Both the position numbers and the translations under genes were made by a program. Below, one piece after another: positions 26,023 to 35,847 of a stretch of 64,000 nt of DNA; positions within the stretch are counted from its first letter, which is position 1; each line of letters opens with the position of its first letter. The stretch is taken from contig CALSTB010000005.1 in NCBI GenBank assembly GCA_943789165.1, forward strand, positions 217,001 through 281,000. The letters are read 5' to 3'. Under the pieces are notes generated by a model. It searched no databases, was not told the DNA's origin, and saw only the letters and a program-made list of their open reading frames with translations. Source of the DNA: an uncultured Bacteroidia bacterium. GTDB lineage: Bacteria; Bacteroidota; Bacteroidia; NS11-12g; UBA9320.

Positions 26023-27561
26023 ATGCTATTGCAGTTGGTACATAGAAGCAAATGGTTTTTGTTGGTTATGTTGTTGTCACAAACAGCATTTGGTCAGCAA
26101 CTTTTACCCCACACCTACAACTACGGTAAGGTGAAATTGTGGAACAATCCCAAGGCGGAGTTTACCTTTACCAATAACAGCGATCAACGGGTATTATTTT
26201 TACCTATTCCATATCAGCGTAACCTGTACATACATCTACCAGAAGGCTACATCCAACCTGGGGAGTCGGTGGATATTGAAGCGATTTATTATACCGAAGA
26301 TGAAGGTAATTTTTCCGTGCAACAACCTCTGTATTTAAGTGGTTGGTCGGAGCCTGTGTATTTAAGCATGAAAGGTAAAATACTCACGTTCCACCCTGAT
26401 GCACACATTGCTTGTCCGAACATGGGTCAAGAGCAAAAGGAAGAAGCGAGTTCTCAGATTGCTGAAATTGTGGTTAAAGACAAGGCCACGGGTGAAATAT
26501 TAAACGGAGTCGATATTTTGTTGGTCGGTCCTCAGAAAAACTTTTTTGTGGAACGCACTCGGAAAAAAAGCATTCCACTCAAAAAAATTGGTACCGGATT
26601 ATACCAGGTGGATGTGAGCAAACCTGGTTACATTACAAAACAAGAGTTGGTTTACATCAATAAAAACACACAGCAAATAATTGTAGAAATTGAGCGAAAT
26701 CCGAATGATTTTGATGTCATCGAAACAGTGCCAGAAACAAATAGTGACGATCAAATTGTTGAAATAGAAAAGCCTAAAGAGTCGGACCAAGATGCCATTG
26801 AGCGATTGCGTAAACAGATGGATGAGCGTTTTAAAGAACGTAAGATTATCGAAAAAGACGTGATGGTGATTAAAGAGACCAGCGATTCAACCATAACAGA
26901 AGAACCAGTTCCAGAAATCACACAAATCGATACCTTAGTTCCTGAAGTAGACAAAACGCCTAAAGAAGATTTTTCAGAATCGGGTGAATTAAACCCAGAG
27001 AAATATGCTTCAAATAACGTCGTCTTCTTAATTGATGAATCATCCAGTATGATGTTAAAAGGGAAAATGGATCTCTTGAAAATTTCGATGAAAAAGGCGG
27101 TATCTGCATTACGAGAAGAAGACAGAGTTACCATTATCGTGTATTCAAAACACGCCGAGGTTCGATTGGCCTCCACGCCAGGAAATAGAAAAGACATCAT
27201 CAACGCGGTAATTGATTCGCTAACTCCTGGTGGTAGATCCTATGGAGCGGAGGGATTGGCCATGTCATACAGGTTTGCCAAGCAAAACTTCATCGCCAGC
27301 GGTAACAACCAACTCATTTTGGCGACGGATGGATTGTTTAACTCTCCAGATTACACGGATCGCGACATGTATTCAATGGCGCAAACACACGCAGCTGTTG
27401 GTATCAAAACCACGGTTGTTGGGTTTGGAAAGAACAAAGAAGCCATTAGTTTTATGTTGCAATTGTCGGAGAATGGAAACGGTCGGTTTATTACGATTAA
27501 GTCACAAGCTGAAGCAGAAGACGCCTTGCTCAGTGAGATCATGCAGAATGCATTGCGGTAA
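26023..27561 (+). CDS. Exported VWA-domain protein
   Basis: 512 residues. After the signal peptide (WFLLVMLLSQTAFGQ) comes an Ig-like DUF1573-type module (about 35-125, YNYGKVKLWNNPKAEFTFTN), then a carboxypeptidase-regulatory-like module (about 145-225, IVVKDKATGEILNGVDI), a charged linker, and a von Willebrand A domain (about 335-505) with MIDAS residues in LIDESSSM and the Asp of ATDGLFN. VWA domains bind partners through a divalent metal. It probably acts in the periplasm or at the outer membrane, as OmpA-like gliding or surface genes often have such neighbours; the exact role is unknown. Confidence 0.85.
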   Translation: MLLQLVHRSKWFLLVMLLSQTAFGQQLLPHTYNYGKVKLWNNPKAEFTFTNNSDQRVLFLPIPYQRNLYIHLPEGYIQPGESVDIEAIYYTEDEGNFSVQQPLYLSGWSEPVYLSMKGKILTFHPDAHIACPNMGQEQKEEASSQIAEIVVKDKATGEILNGVDILLVGPQKNFFVERTRKKSIPLKKIGTGLYQVDVSKPGYITKQELVYINKNTQQIIVEIERNPNDFDVIETVPETNSDDQIVEIEKPKESDQDAIERLRKQMDERFKERKIIEKDVMVIKETSDSTITEEPVPEITQIDTLVPEVDKTPKEDFSESGELNPEKYASNNVVFLIDESSSMMLKGKMDLLKISMKKAVSALREEDRVTIIVYSKHAEVRLASTPGNRKDIINAVIDSLTPGGRSYGAEGLAMSYRFAKQNFIASGNNQLILATDGLFNSPDYTDRDMYSMAQTHAAVGIKTTVVGFGKNKEAISFMLQLSENGNGRFITIKSQAEAEDALLSEIMQNALR

Positions 27562-27657
27562 GCCGCAAGAAACCGCATTGTAAAGTTTTTGTACGTTTAT
27601 CCCCATTTCTTTCAAACTAATCACAACAGTTTACTTTTGTGTTCTCTTAAATAGTAT

Positions 27658-30210
27658 ATGAAAAAAATAGTTACCCTTTTATTTACGTTGGCGTTATTAA
27701 TGGTTTCGGTTAAGTCCTTTACTTATCGAAGTGGTGGAGTGCAAGGTTATACAAATGCCCCTTCTGAAGGCAATTGTACAAGCTGTCATACAGGCACATC
27801 ACTGAACGGTGGAAGTGGATCATTATCGAATATGACTTTGACAGATGTCAATGGCGGATCTGGTTACAAGCCCGATTCTACATATACATTAAAGTTAAAG
27901 TACTCTCAATCGTCTATCACCCGCTTTGGGTTTAGCATCACTGCGTTAGACGATAAAAACAAAGAACCTGCTGGTGATTTTACGATTACGAGTTCTCGTA
28001 CGCAGAAGAGAACCAAGACCGTTTCGAGTAAAACACGACAGTACGTTGAGCATACCAATGGAGGTACAGCAACAACGAGTTCTAATACAGCAGAGTGGGA
28101 ATTTGAATGGAAAGCACCTTCGTCAAATGTAGGAACCATCAAGTTTTACGCAGTTGTAAACGCTGCTAACGCAAACGGTGGCAACTCTGGTGACCAAATA
28201 TATGCAAAGGTATTTGACATGAAGGTCGACGGATTGTCAATCGCTACTGCAAACGCAAAAGATACCGTCGTGTGTGCCGGAGAAACTGTTTCCTTGCTAG
28301 GCAGCGGAACCAATACACCCACAGCGTGGTCATGGACTTTCCCTGACGGAACACCGTCTGTATCAACGAAGCAAAATCCAACGACATCATACTCAGGATT
28401 TGGCAAGAAACTCGCCATACTGCGCGTTCAAAACGCAGTTGGGATGAGTGAGCCGGATACACAGATTATAGATGTATTACAAGCGCCTACAGCTTTTATT
28501 CCTGGTGCCAAAACCTATACAATTTGTCCTGGAGACTCAGTCCAGCTTATTGCCAATTTTAACGCAAAATACAGCTATGAGTGGTCGACCGGATATAAAG
28601 GTGGCAACATCATTTATGCAAAAGCAGCTGGTGATTATTATGTATCGGTGAAATCGGGAGATTGCTCTAGAGTGAGTAACATTATAACGGTCAACCATTA
28701 TACCGTTCCAACGCCGACCATTACATCGTCGAGTAGTGCGGATTCCATTTGCAACAAAGCAGCAATTACGCTCACCGCAGGTGGTACGTACGACAGTTTG
28801 ATTTGGTATAACAACCTACAAGAAATTGGCACATCAACCGCCAAGACATTTGTAGTAAATGTAGATACAGGCTCAAGTTATCGAGTGAGAGGATATACTT
28901 CGGATGGTTGTTTGAGTGATTTTTCTGATTCGATTGTATATGAAGTAATTCCTAAAGACGAAGCGCCAAAGGTAATCTGTAAAGATCGTGAGCCTTTTAG
29001 TGTTAGTTTCGACTGGACAGGCATTTCAAGCCACAATGGTGTACAAGTAAGTACAGATAAAGGAAAAACGTGGAACACGCCTTCGTCAGGAGCCGCTGGC
29101 AACAAACACAAGCTAACAAGCTTAGATCCAGAAGAAGATTATGAATTGTGGGTGCGTGCTTTAACCCAGGCACCATGTTTTTATAGCGATGTGGCAAAAC
29201 AAGTGTGTCGCACAGGTAAGTGTAGCCCAATCGACGCATCGATTCAAGTGGATACCAATATTTGTAAAGGGGATGATGTACAAATTGAGATCAACGGATT
29301 GGCAAATGAGTTTTACTCCTTGCGATTTGAAGGTGGTGCCTCATTTACTGATACGAGTTTTACTTTTTCACCTCAGTTTGAGGGCAATTACACCCTCTTA
29401 ATCACCGACAGTAATTTTGTGGGTTGTCCACCAAAAAAGTTGGTCTTCCCGATCCATATTGATGAGATATCAGACCTAAGGTTTAAGACCAATAAGGCTA
29501 GCAATACATTCTGTACTGGAGACACGATTAAGTTTACGGCTTCAAGTGGAAACGATACCTATACGTTTTATGTAAATGAAGCATTGCGAGCAACTTCGTT
29601 GGATAGTTTTTACTACGAAAGCAAGTTTAATGATGGTGATTCAGCTTTTGTTGAAGTGACCAAAGGGGCATGCGAAGCAAAAAGTGAAAAGATATCCTTG
29701 TCTGTGGTTCCAACGCCAACGGCAACATTTACGTATTCGAACGTGGGAAGTGATTATTCATTCAAACCTGATAACGCCAATTATAAATCTTATTTCTGGG
29801 AGTTTGGAGATGGTTTTACCAGCGTGTTACAAGAGCCTGATCACAATTACAAATCGAGTGCAAACAAAACAGTTGATGCTCAATTAGACGTCGTTGACAA
29901 CAATGATTGCGAAGCGACATCTACCCAGAAAATTGACATTCCAGACTTTAGTAGTGTTGCAGAATTAGCAGAATTAGGCTTGAAAATATATCCAAGTCCA
30001 GCACAAGATGTACTCCATATAGAATGGTCTGAGTCAGTGAAATCTCAAACACGTGTAACAATCTATACAGTGGATGGGCAAAATGTTGCAATGTTTACAA
30101 ATAAAACCTCTGCTTTTTCGGTTGATTTGACGAATATTGTAGCTGGTTTATATGTTATTGAAATTCAAAGCGACGAATTAACAGTTCGTCAACGTTTGAT
30201 AAAGAATTAA
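27658..30210 (+). CDS. Secreted Reeler-like and PKD multidomain protein with T9SS sorting domain
   Basis: 850 residues. The signal peptide is followed by YRSGGVQGYTNAPSEGNCTSCHTG, cited here as EGNCTSCHTG, which has a CxxCH haem-type motif (about 39-43), and a Reeler-like beta domain (to about 195; RFGFSITALDD, WEFEWKAPSS). Four or five PKD/Ig or fibronectin-like modules follow, and a type A T9SS domain closes it (IYPSPAQDVLHIEW ... VAGLYVIEI). A similar N-terminal module occurs in NCBI choice-of-anchor families. One CxxCH could bind haem after export or simply form a disulfide. Confidence 0.87.
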   Translation: MKKIVTLLFTLALLMVSVKSFTYRSGGVQGYTNAPSEGNCTSCHTGTSLNGGSGSLSNMTLTDVNGGSGYKPDSTYTLKLKYSQSSITRFGFSITALDDKNKEPAGDFTITSSRTQKRTKTVSSKTRQYVEHTNGGTATTSSNTAEWEFEWKAPSSNVGTIKFYAVVNAANANGGNSGDQIYAKVFDMKVDGLSIATANAKDTVVCAGETVSLLGSGTNTPTAWSWTFPDGTPSVSTKQNPTTSYSGFGKKLAILRVQNAVGMSEPDTQIIDVLQAPTAFIPGAKTYTICPGDSVQLIANFNAKYSYEWSTGYKGGNIIYAKAAGDYYVSVKSGDCSRVSNIITVNHYTVPTPTITSSSSADSICNKAAITLTAGGTYDSLIWYNNLQEIGTSTAKTFVVNVDTGSSYRVRGYTSDGCLSDFSDSIVYEVIPKDEAPKVICKDREPFSVSFDWTGISSHNGVQVSTDKGKTWNTPSSGAAGNKHKLTSLDPEEDYELWVRALTQAPCFYSDVAKQVCRTGKCSPIDASIQVDTNICKGDDVQIEINGLANEFYSLRFEGGASFTDTSFTFSPQFEGNYTLLITDSNFVGCPPKKLVFPIHIDEISDLRFKTNKASNTFCTGDTIKFTASSGNDTYTFYVNEALRATSLDSFYYESKFNDGDSAFVEVTKGACEAKSEKISLSVVPTPTATFTYSNVGSDYSFKPDNANYKSYFWEFGDGFTSVLQEPDHNYKSSANKTVDAQLDVVDNNDCEATSTQKIDIPDFSSVAELAELGLKIYPSPAQDVLHIEWSESVKSQTRVTIYTVDGQNVAMFTNKTSAFSVDLTNIVAGLYVIEIQSDELTVRQRLIKN

Positions 30211-30231
30211 TCAAAGGTGAAATATTATCGA

Positions 30232-30262
30232 CCCGGGGGTGGAAGCATCCTCGGGTTTTTTT
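30232..30262 (+). terminator. Terminator after the T9SS cargo gene
   Basis: CCCGGGG pairs with CCTCGGG (one G-T) around a 10-nt loop and is followed by seven T. It ends the plus-strand transcript 22 nt after the stop and touches the convergent gene's stop codon. Confidence 0.8.
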
Positions 30263-31019
30263 ATGCTTCATTTTGCGACTGCTCTACCATTTCACGGGCG
30301 ACTTCCAGACCAAGATAGTTGTCAATCCATCCATGAATGACGTACAACAAAGGCGTCAAAACAACGGCTATTACGAACTTGTAGATGTAGTTCACAATGC
30401 CAATTCCAATAACGAGTTTTAAGGGCATGACGCCGCTTAAGTAAAAGGCGATGATGAGCACAACAAACGAGTCGATAAATTGAGAAACAAGGGTAGATCC
30501 AGTGGCGCGAAGCCATAGTTTCTTTTCTCCAGTGATACGTTTTATCCATTGAAAGACAGTAACATCAGCTATTTGTCCAATTAGGAAAGCGACAATGGAA
30601 CCAGCAATAATCCATAAGCCTTGCCCAAATACATATTTGAAAGCGTGGTCCATATTGGCAATGCCATTCCCTGCCTGACTGCTTATGTAAAAGTCGGCGG
30701 GTTTTAAACCAATGGAAAAATAGATCATGACAAAAGCATAGGATATCAGAATGACGGCGAAATAGCTTAAAAATCGAACGCCTTTTTTGCCGAAGTACTC
30801 ATTGATGATGTCGGTAAGGATAAATACTACCGGCCACAGCAACACACCAGCTGTTAAATTAAAGTCGAGATGGTTGCCAAAGATGTTGAGTCCGACGGGA
30901 CTATATCCCAAGCTTTTCTCCAATGAGAATATTTTACCGCCAATCAGTTCTGCCAACAAAGCGTTTGCAATAAATATACCTCCAAGTATGATGAATAATC
31001 GACTCTTTTTTGACTCCAT
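30261..31019 (-). CDS. Queuosine precursor transporter (YhhQ/QPTR family)
   Basis: 252 residues with about six membrane helices. LTDIINEYFGKKG and STLVSQFIDSFVV are the hallmark motifs of this vitamin/queuosine precursor ECF-like transporter family in the inner membrane. It would import preQ0, preQ1 or queuine for tRNA modification. It stands alone, with a full -33/-7 promoter directly upstream. Confidence 0.92.
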   Translation of the reverse strand: MESKKSRLFIILGGIFIANALLAELIGGKIFSLEKSLGYSPVGLNIFGNHLDFNLTAGVLLWPVVFILTDIINEYFGKKGVRFLSYFAVILISYAFVMIYFSIGLKPADFYISSQAGNGIANMDHAFKYVFGQGLWIIAGSIVAFLIGQIADVTVFQWIKRITGEKKLWLRATGSTLVSQFIDSFVVLIIAFYLSGVMPLKLVIGIGIVNYIYKFVIAVVLTPLLYVIHGWIDNYLGLEVAREMVEQSQNEA

Positions 31020-31023
31020 TTTT

Positions 31024-31056
31024 CAAACGTACAAAATTGCGACTAACAATGGCAAA
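31024..31056 (-). promoter_or_regulatory. Bacteroidetes promoter TTTG-N21-TACGTTTG of the queuosine transporter
   Basis: The -33 TTTG (31053-31056) and -7 TACGTTTG (31024-31031) are 21 nt apart, the spacing usual for the phylum. Four A separate the -7 element from the ATG, so the transcript should start at or next to the start codon. Confidence 0.6.
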
Positions 31057-31144
31057 CGATAGCGTATCCTGTCCTTGTATGAATTTCTATACAACTCCAG
31101 TGTTTACGGGATAACGCACTAGTTGTTGGCAATCCTACGTTATA

Positions 31145-31152
31145 TAGTTTTG
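31145..31152 (+). promoter_or_regulatory. -7 element TAGTTTTG, 6 nt before the start codon
   Basis: Exact TAnnTTTG before the ATG at 31159, which is also the start that gives a proper signal peptide. Confidence 0.4.
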
Positions 31153-31158
31153 TACATT

Positions 31159-32157
31159 ATGAGGATACTGTTTTTACTCTTACTGGCGATGCCGTTCTTT
31201 TCAAGTGCTCAAACTGCTGAGGCATGGATGGACGCGGCGAATCAAAAAATGAAAGAGGGCAATACATTAGGAGCGATAAAAGACTACACCGCTGCATTAG
31301 ATCTAAACGCTGAATTGGTTGATGCGTATTACGGTCGGGGAAGTGTGTATGCAGAATTGTTGATGCATGATATGGCAGTTTCTGACTTCAATAAAGCGAT
31401 TGAATTGGATTCAAATTTGGCGATTGCCTATTTTAATCGAGGTGTCGTTTACAACGCCAAAGGCTATCACACCTTGGCGCTAAAAGATTTTAATCGATAC
31501 GTTGACATGCGTCCGTTAGATCCACAAGGCTATATGGCCCGCGCTGAATACTACCAACAACAAGGCATGAAAGCCTTAGCCAATCAAGATTTCAAAAAGG
31601 TGACAACTCTTGAACCGGTAGATGCCGATGGATTTGTGAGTAGGAGTGAGGTGAAACTGATTTTGGGTGATACGGCTGGCGCGATTGACGACATTACTAA
31701 GTGTATCGAACAAAAGCCAGAATTTACAAAAGCGTACTTATTTAGAGCACAATTGTATAGCAATACTGGACAAACGACCCATGCCATTGATGACTTGGAT
31801 TTGGTCATTTTAAATGACCCTCGAAACGTAGAAGCATTGGTGACTAGAGGATTGTTGTACAACAACAACGGCGTGTTGCAAGCGGCTGTCGAAGACTTTA
31901 AACGCGCATTGGCGATAAACAGCAAGCTACCAGAAATCTGGTTCGAATTAGGATACAACCTACTTGAATTAAAGTCGTATGACGAGGCAATTGTTGCTTT
32001 TCAAAACAGCTTAATGACTGGCATTGCCGATACCGAACTTGCGTATTACAACAAAGGTGTGGCCGAGTTTAACAGTAAAAAGAGAACTGAGGCATGCAAA
32101 AGCATGAGCAGGGCTGGCGAAATGGGCATTGAGCACCAGGTGAAATACTGTAATTAA
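31159..32157 (+). CDS. Exported tetratricopeptide repeat protein
   Basis: 332 residues from the ATG at 31159; the signal peptide is RILFLLLLAMPFFSSAQ. About eight TPR units fill the rest, with classic positions such as AYFNRGVVYNAKGYHTLAL, AYLFRAQLYSNTGQ and AYYNKGVAEFNSKKRTEAC. A TTG 36 nt upstream would add an unlikely N-terminal extension and is rejected. TPR arrays bind partner proteins; the place is the periplasm or outer membrane. Convergent with the glycosyltransferase gene, overlapping by 4 nt. Confidence 0.88.
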   Translation: MRILFLLLLAMPFFSSAQTAEAWMDAANQKMKEGNTLGAIKDYTAALDLNAELVDAYYGRGSVYAELLMHDMAVSDFNKAIELDSNLAIAYFNRGVVYNAKGYHTLALKDFNRYVDMRPLDPQGYMARAEYYQQQGMKALANQDFKKVTTLEPVDADGFVSRSEVKLILGDTAGAIDDITKCIEQKPEFTKAYLFRAQLYSNTGQTTHAIDDLDLVILNDPRNVEALVTRGLLYNNNGVLQAAVEDFKRALAINSKLPEIWFELGYNLLELKSYDEAIVAFQNSLMTGIADTELAYYNKGVAEFNSKKRTEACKSMSRAGEMGIEHQVKYCN

Positions 32158-32909
32158 GCGGGTTCTTTTAGCTTAAAAATAGGGCTATTCGCGATTCCCC
32201 ATTTCTGAAGTCGGTACATCACACTAACGCGCAAAACACCTAAACCGTAGGTAACACTTCTTTTAAAATTAATGCTGGACGCTTCTTCGAAATATTTTGT
32301 TGGGCATGTTACTTCCCCAATCTCATATCCAGCAAAGCATATTTGAGCCGACATTTCATTGTCGAACACAAAATCATCGGAGTTTGCCTCAATATCTATG
32401 GTGTTAAAAATCTCTGTGGAGAAGGCACGATAACCCGTATGGTATTCACTTAACTTCTGACCCATCAGAATGTTCTGAGTCAATGTGAGAATTCGGTTCG
32501 CGATATATTTGTATATCGGCATTCCTCCCTTTAAGGCACCATTTCCTAAAATCCGAGATGCATACACCACTGGGTACACTCCATTGGCAATAATACTGGC
32601 CATGGCTCGAATAAGCTTAGGTGTATATTGATAATCAGGGTGAAGCATCACCACGATGTCTCCGCCTAGTTCAATGGCTTTGGCGTAACATGATTTTTGA
32701 TTGCCGCCATAACCGCGGTTCTGTTCATGTTTGACAATATGTTTGATGCCAAGTGCTTTACCAGCCTCGACCGTGTTGTCTTTACTCGCGTCATCTACCA
32801 AAACCACCTCATCCACAATGTCGAAGGGGATTTCGTTGTACGTCATTTCTAACGTTTTGGCAGCGTTGTACGCTGGTAATACGACAACTATCTTTTTGTT
32901 TGCTATCAA
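32154..32909 (-). CDS. Family 2 glycosyltransferase
   Basis: 251 residues. The GT-A nucleotide-binding start is IVVVLPAYNAAKTLEMT, the first acidic motif is VLVDDASKDNT, and the metal-binding acidic site is degenerate (MLHPDYQY). The fold and ASRILGNGALKGGMPIYK resemble dolichol-phosphate mannose synthase-type enzymes without the C-terminal membrane helices. It probably transfers a sugar to a polyprenyl phosphate or glycan on the inner face of the membrane. It lies 3 nt after nhaD and is likely cotranscribed with it. Confidence 0.85.
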   Translation of the reverse strand: MIANKKIVVVLPAYNAAKTLEMTYNEIPFDIVDEVVLVDDASKDNTVEAGKALGIKHIVKHEQNRGYGGNQKSCYAKAIELGGDIVVMLHPDYQYTPKLIRAMASIIANGVYPVVYASRILGNGALKGGMPIYKYIANRILTLTQNILMGQKLSEYHTGYRAFSTEIFNTIDIEANSDDFVFDNEMSAQICFAGYEIGEVTCPTKYFEEASSINFKRSVTYGLGVLRVSVMYRLQKWGIANSPIFKLKEPA

Positions 32910-32912
32910 AGC

Positions 32913-34247
32913 TTAGGCGTATATAAGGATGTAGGTAGCAGCACCGCATAAGTAACCGATAATTGCCAACCAACTGATTTTTTTAAGGTACCAAATGAAG
33001 TCAATTTTTTCAAGACCCATGGCAGCAACACCTGCAGCAGAACCAATAATCAATGAACTTCCACCAACTCCAGCACAGTATGCTAAGAATTCCCAGAACT
33101 TACCGCCTGCGGCAAACAATCCTGTTGGCTGTATTTCGTACATACCTTGTGCGGCTGCAACCAACGGTACGTTATCGACAATCGACGATAAGAATCCAAT
33201 GACTACGTTAATCGCATAAATGTTTCCAATCTTGCTATCAAGTGTTGCAGCCATTTCGTTCAAGTGACCATATTCCTGCAACGCAGCAACAGCTAATAAG
33301 ATACCAAGGAAAAACAGAACACTAGCAACATCGATTTTTTGCAAAACGCCTATCACACTTAACTCGTGTTTGTCTTCTTTGTTCTTAGCTCTATGTATAA
33401 TTTCAGTTACGACCCAAAGCACACCTAAACTGAGCATCATGCCCATAAAAGGTGGTAAGTGCGTAACGGTTTTGAAAACCGGAACAAACAACAATCCCAA
33501 TACGCCTAACACCAACACCAATACCCGTTCGTTGGGCGTCGTTGGGTTGATATAGTGTTCAACACCTTCCGACTTCATTGGTCGCACTAATTTTTGACCC
33601 TTTAGTTTTATACTTAAGATAAGGAGAGGAACGATGATGGCTACTAAACTTGGAATGATTAGATCTTTAACCATATGGCCCACGTTTGGTAATTGACCTT
33701 TTATCCATAACATCGTTGTGGTAACGTCACCAATTGGAGACCATGCGCCACCGGCGTTCGCGGCTACAACCACCATACCTACAAACAGCCAACGCATCGA
33801 CTTGTCTTTAACCAACTTACGTAATAGCGAAACCATTACGATGGTCGTAGTTAAGTTGTCGAGAATGGCAGATAAAAAGAAAGTCAACAAACAAATGATC
33901 CATAAAAGCTTGGCCGCATTGGTTGTTTTGATTCTATCTGTAATTACCGCAAAACCTTCGTGCGCATCCACTAATTCTACAATCGTCATGGCGCCCATTA
34001 GGAAAAACAAGATGCTTCCTATGTCAAATAGGTGATGCACCAGACCGCTGCGGTAACTGATACCATCCACACCATGTTCAATAATATGTTGGATTTCGTG
34101 GCCAGTGCCATCCATTGAAAAAACGTAAATGGCCCAACAAACCATACCGGTTACAAGCGCTGAGGCAGCCTTGTCGATTTTAATGTTATGCTCCAGTGCA
34201 ATGGCTAGGTAGCCAAGTACGAAAACAACGATAATAAATATTGACAT
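32913..34247 (-). CDS. nhaD: Sodium:proton antiporter NhaD
   Basis: 444 residues with about 12 membrane helices. NhaD-specific blocks are visible: ILDNLTTTIVMVSLLRKL, AGGAWSPIGDVTTTMLW (shortened from that block) and SSIVDNVPLVAAAQGMY near the C-terminus, where the two Asp-Asn pairs are thought to carry ions. It exchanges cytosolic sodium for protons, fitting a marine or brackish habitat. A TATTTTTG -7 element (34264-34271) lies 16 nt upstream of the ATG. Confidence 0.95.
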   Translation of the reverse strand: MSIFIIVVFVLGYLAIALEHNIKIDKAASALVTGMVCWAIYVFSMDGTGHEIQHIIEHGVDGISYRSGLVHHLFDIGSILFFLMGAMTIVELVDAHEGFAVITDRIKTTNAAKLLWIICLLTFFLSAILDNLTTTIVMVSLLRKLVKDKSMRWLFVGMVVVAANAGGAWSPIGDVTTTMLWIKGQLPNVGHMVKDLIIPSLVAIIVPLLILSIKLKGQKLVRPMKSEGVEHYINPTTPNERVLVLVLGVLGLLFVPVFKTVTHLPPFMGMMLSLGVLWVVTEIIHRAKNKEDKHELSVIGVLQKIDVASVLFFLGILLAVAALQEYGHLNEMAATLDSKIGNIYAINVVIGFLSSIVDNVPLVAAAQGMYEIQPTGLFAAGGKFWEFLAYCAGVGGSSLIIGSAAGVAAMGLEKIDFIWYLKKISWLAIIGYLCGAATYILIYA

Positions 34248-34308
34248 GTCGTGAAATTTTCGGCAAAAATAACCTAAAGTTATAACCTAATGTAAACAAT
34301 CCATAAAC

Positions 34309-34758
34309 CTAGGATAGTAGGCTTTTGTATGAAGGTATTGCTTCAAGAAATTCGTAGGTTTTACGGGCGTTTTCGACTTTACAGCATATCTGATTGGCAC
34401 CATTTGTTATGAGTAAATAGGGTACGTTTAAGGCAAAATTGTATGTGGATATTTGATTTAATGTGGTTTGGTTAACGGCTACTTTGGGTGCTTTGCATTC
34501 GATAAGAAAGATGGGCTTGGCATCTTTGTAAATGAGAATGTCAAATCGTTTGTTTCGATTTAAATATTTGATTTGTTTCTCTACAGTTATGTTGATAATG
34601 GGATAATCTAAAACCTGCGTAAGGTGGTATACGACCCATTGCCGAACTTCCTCTTCCGGCGTACATTGCAGAAAACGTTTACGTATTGGGTCGAAAAAAT
34701 ACAGTTTGTTTTTTTCAACACGTGTTTTAATACCAATGTTTTCCCAGTTAAATTGCAC
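34309..34758 (-). CDS. Stand-alone HsdR N-terminal-type nuclease-fold protein
   Basis: 149 residues from a GTG at 34758. The motif RFDILIY...PIFLIECKAP is the D-(E)xK core of the PD-(D/E)XK fold seen in the N-terminal domain of type I restriction HsdR subunits. No HsdM, HsdS or helicase domain is present nearby, so this is not a restriction system. Related short proteins sit beside holA in many Bacteroidetes. A TTG at 34791 would extend it 11 residues across the holA start; homologues as I remember them begin close to QFNWENIG, which favours the GTG. Confidence 0.78.
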   Translation of the reverse strand: MQFNWENIGIKTRVEKNKLYFFDPIRKRFLQCTPEEEVRQWVVYHLTQVLDYPIINITVEKQIKYLNRNKRFDILIYKDAKPIFLIECKAPKVAVNQTTLNQISTYNFALNVPYLLITNGANQICCKVENARKTYEFLEAIPSYKSLLS

Positions 34759-34784
34759 CCCTAATTGATTCTTTACCTCGAGTA

Positions 34785-35792
34785 GTGGCAAGTATAGCAG
34801 ATTTTCAAAAACTTATTACGGAAATAAAAAGCAGATCCTTCCGTCCTGTCTATTTTCTTGAAGGGGAAGAGTCGTACTTTATCGACAAAATCGCCAAAAA
34901 ACTAGAATCGACTGTATTAACGGAAGCTGAGAAGGCTTTTAATTTTCAAGTCGTTTATGGTCGAGAAGCCGATGTGCTAGATATATTGTCTGCTGCTAAA
35001 CGGTTTCCCATGATGGCGGAACATCAGCTGATCGTTGTGAGAGAAGCACAATTCTTAAAAGGCATTGACGGGATTCTAGACTATTTAGAAAACCCAGTTA
35101 AGTCGACGGTTCTTGTGTTTCTATATAAAAACAAGAAGGTAAGTAAGGCCACCAAACTTGGCAAAGCCTTAAAAAAGCACGGGGCATTTACCTCAAACAA
35201 GCTTTACGAGAACGAAGTTGCCGCTTGGTTGTCGGCACACGTGAAAAGTCTGAAGCTTACGATTCGACCAGAAGCTGCGCAACTCTTGGTGCAAACCATG
35301 GGCAGTGATTTACAAAAGATTTCTGGAGAAATTGACAAGGCGAAAGCGAATATAGGAGAAAGAACGGCGATTGAACTCGACGACATCGCACGCGGAGGGG
35401 GAATCGACAAAGAATACAATGTGTTCGAATTAACCAAAAGTGTTGGGAAACGTGATTTGGTACAAAGCCTTAAAATTGTCAATTATTTTAGCAGCAATCC
35501 AAAAGACAACCCTTTCGTTCTGGTATTGATCAACTTGTACAACTATTTTAAAAAAGTGCATTTGATTCATTTTCAGAAGTCAACAAACTCAACCGAAGTG
35601 GCAAAGGCCATTGGTATGAGTCCGTATTTTGTGAACGAATACATTGCTGCCGCAAGGAATTACAAGCCAGCAAAAATGAATCAAGTCTTTGATTTGTTAC
35701 ACGAATTCGATTTAAAAAGTAAAGGAATAGAGGGGGGGAAGGCAACAGATGGTGAACTTTTGACAGAATTGGTAGTAAGATTAATCAAGTAA
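34785..35792 (+). CDS. holA: DNA polymerase III delta subunit
   Basis: 335 residues with a GTG start (VASIADFQKLITEIK). PVYFLEGEESYFIDKIAKKL is the typical start of HolA, and the C-terminal helical collar includes NVFELTKSVGKRDL. The Walker A motif is degenerate, as usual for delta. It opens the beta clamp in the clamp loader. It is divergent from the HsdR-like gene with about 26 nt between the proposed starts. Confidence 0.93.
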   Translation: MASIADFQKLITEIKSRSFRPVYFLEGEESYFIDKIAKKLESTVLTEAEKAFNFQVVYGREADVLDILSAAKRFPMMAEHQLIVVREAQFLKGIDGILDYLENPVKSTVLVFLYKNKKVSKATKLGKALKKHGAFTSNKLYENEVAAWLSAHVKSLKLTIRPEAAQLLVQTMGSDLQKISGEIDKAKANIGERTAIELDDIARGGGIDKEYNVFELTKSVGKRDLVQSLKIVNYFSSNPKDNPFVLVLINLYNYFKKVHLIHFQKSTNSTEVAKAIGMSPYFVNEYIAAARNYKPAKMNQVFDLLHEFDLKSKGIEGGKATDGELLTELVVRLIK

Positions 35793-35847
35793 TGTATAGA
35801 TTTGTCAACCTTTTAATAATATTCAATAAGGAGAAACGTAATTTAGT

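Noticed and set aside
34309..34791. A type I restriction system
   Set aside because: Only the HsdR N-terminal fold is present; helicase part, HsdM and HsdS are all missing.
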